Of a stretch of DNA of 6,464 bases, positions 6,348 through 6,464 are shown piece after piece. A program made the position numbers and the translations under genes. The notes beneath the pieces are model-generated. The model searched no databases. It was given only the letters and a program-made list of their open reading frames with translations, and was not told where the DNA came from. This stretch comes from Acidovorax delafieldii (GTDB lineage Bacteria > Pseudomonadota > Gammaproteobacteria > Burkholderiales > Burkholderiaceae_C): assembly GCA_002327945.1 (NCBI GenBank), contig DCVY01000246.1, positions 2,045 to 8,508 on the forward strand, read 5' to 3'. Numbering within the stretch: position 1 is the first letter of the stretch; each line of letters opens with the position of its first letter.

Positions 6348-6464
6348 GGCGCCCGCCGGTGCCGTGATCGGGGCGCCAGGCAAGGCTGAGTGCTGCGGCT
6401 CCAACAGCACCTGCGTGCTGTTGGACAGCGCGAAGAAGGCCTGTCTCCGCCAGGCCTGCACCCT
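6330..6464 (-). CDS. C-terminal end of an unidentified minus-strand protein (5' end outside the window)
   Basis: On the minus strand an open frame enters from the right edge and ends at a TAG (6330-6332). It gives 44 residues including RRQAFFALSNSTQVLLEP and ending GASNCRF. About 39 of its 44 sense codons end in G or C, far more regular than the other frames, which argues for real coding. There is no start codon in the window because the gene begins beyond it. The gene is convergent with modC and overlaps the short ORF at 6255-6347 by 18 bases. I do not recognise the family from this tail. Three perfect inverted repeats lie within it (6348-6377, 6400-6425, 6437-6457). Confidence 0.5.
   Translation of the reverse strand, partial: RVQAWRRQAFFALSNSTQVLLEPQHSALPGAPITAPAGASNCRF
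6400..6425. repeat. Perfect 11-base inverted repeat near the right edge
   Basis: TCCAACAGCAC at 6400-6410 and GTGCTGTTGGA at 6415-6425 are exact inverse complements around the loop CTGC. Neighbouring inverted repeats are GGCGCCC/GGGCGCC (6348-6354 and 6371-6377) and AGGCCTG/CAGGCCT (6437-6443 and 6451-6457). None has a T-tract. They lie inside the minus-strand coding tail. Confidence 0.6.

Noticed and set aside
1..6464. CRISPR arrays, tRNA or rRNA genes, transposases
   Set aside because: No direct-repeat/spacer pattern, tRNA-like cloverleaf or transposase motif was seen on either strand.

Overview
The window is a high-GC stretch with strong G/C preference at third codon positions. The protein types suggest a betaproteobacterium of the Comamonadaceae (Acidovorax, Comamonas or similar). 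This rests on three things: the Neisseria/Burkholderia-type dCTP deaminase, the codon usage, and a short palindromic intergenic element at 114-164 of a kind I recall from that family. Genus cannot be fixed from this sequence.

Layout. At the left edge is the tail of an unidentified plus-strand gene (to 136), whose last codons and stop lie in the palindromic element. Next is dcd (190-762, dCTP deaminase). A 776-residue lipoprotein follows (877-3207), with an N-terminal beta-propeller-like half and a C-terminal half of the phytase-like esterase family; a clear intrinsic terminator closes it at 3257-3288. A 280-base non-coding leader then precedes modA. It holds a P2-like hairpin, a core resembling a cobalamin riboswitch, a long stem-loop and a strong intrinsic terminator at 3504-3534. 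The molybdate ABC importer modA-modB-modC (3573-6185) comes next. At the right edge a 30-codon plus-strand ORF that looks like the truncated start of a gene runs convergently into the C-terminal end of an unidentified minus-strand gene.

How the genes work together. ModA would bind molybdate in the periplasm, ModB forms the membrane channel, and ModC supplies ATP hydrolysis and carries a TOBE domain. dcd belongs to pyrimidine nucleotide metabolism and looks independent of the rest. The lipoprotein looks like a single-gene unit with its own ribosome site and terminator.

The main point of interest is the modA leader. A terminator ending about 38 bases before modA, behind a structured RNA that reads most like a B12 riboswitch and not like a ModE operator, suggests either RNA-level control of molybdate uptake by an unexpected ligand or an orphan riboswitch left by rearrangement. 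The fragmentary right edge is a second, weaker point of interest.
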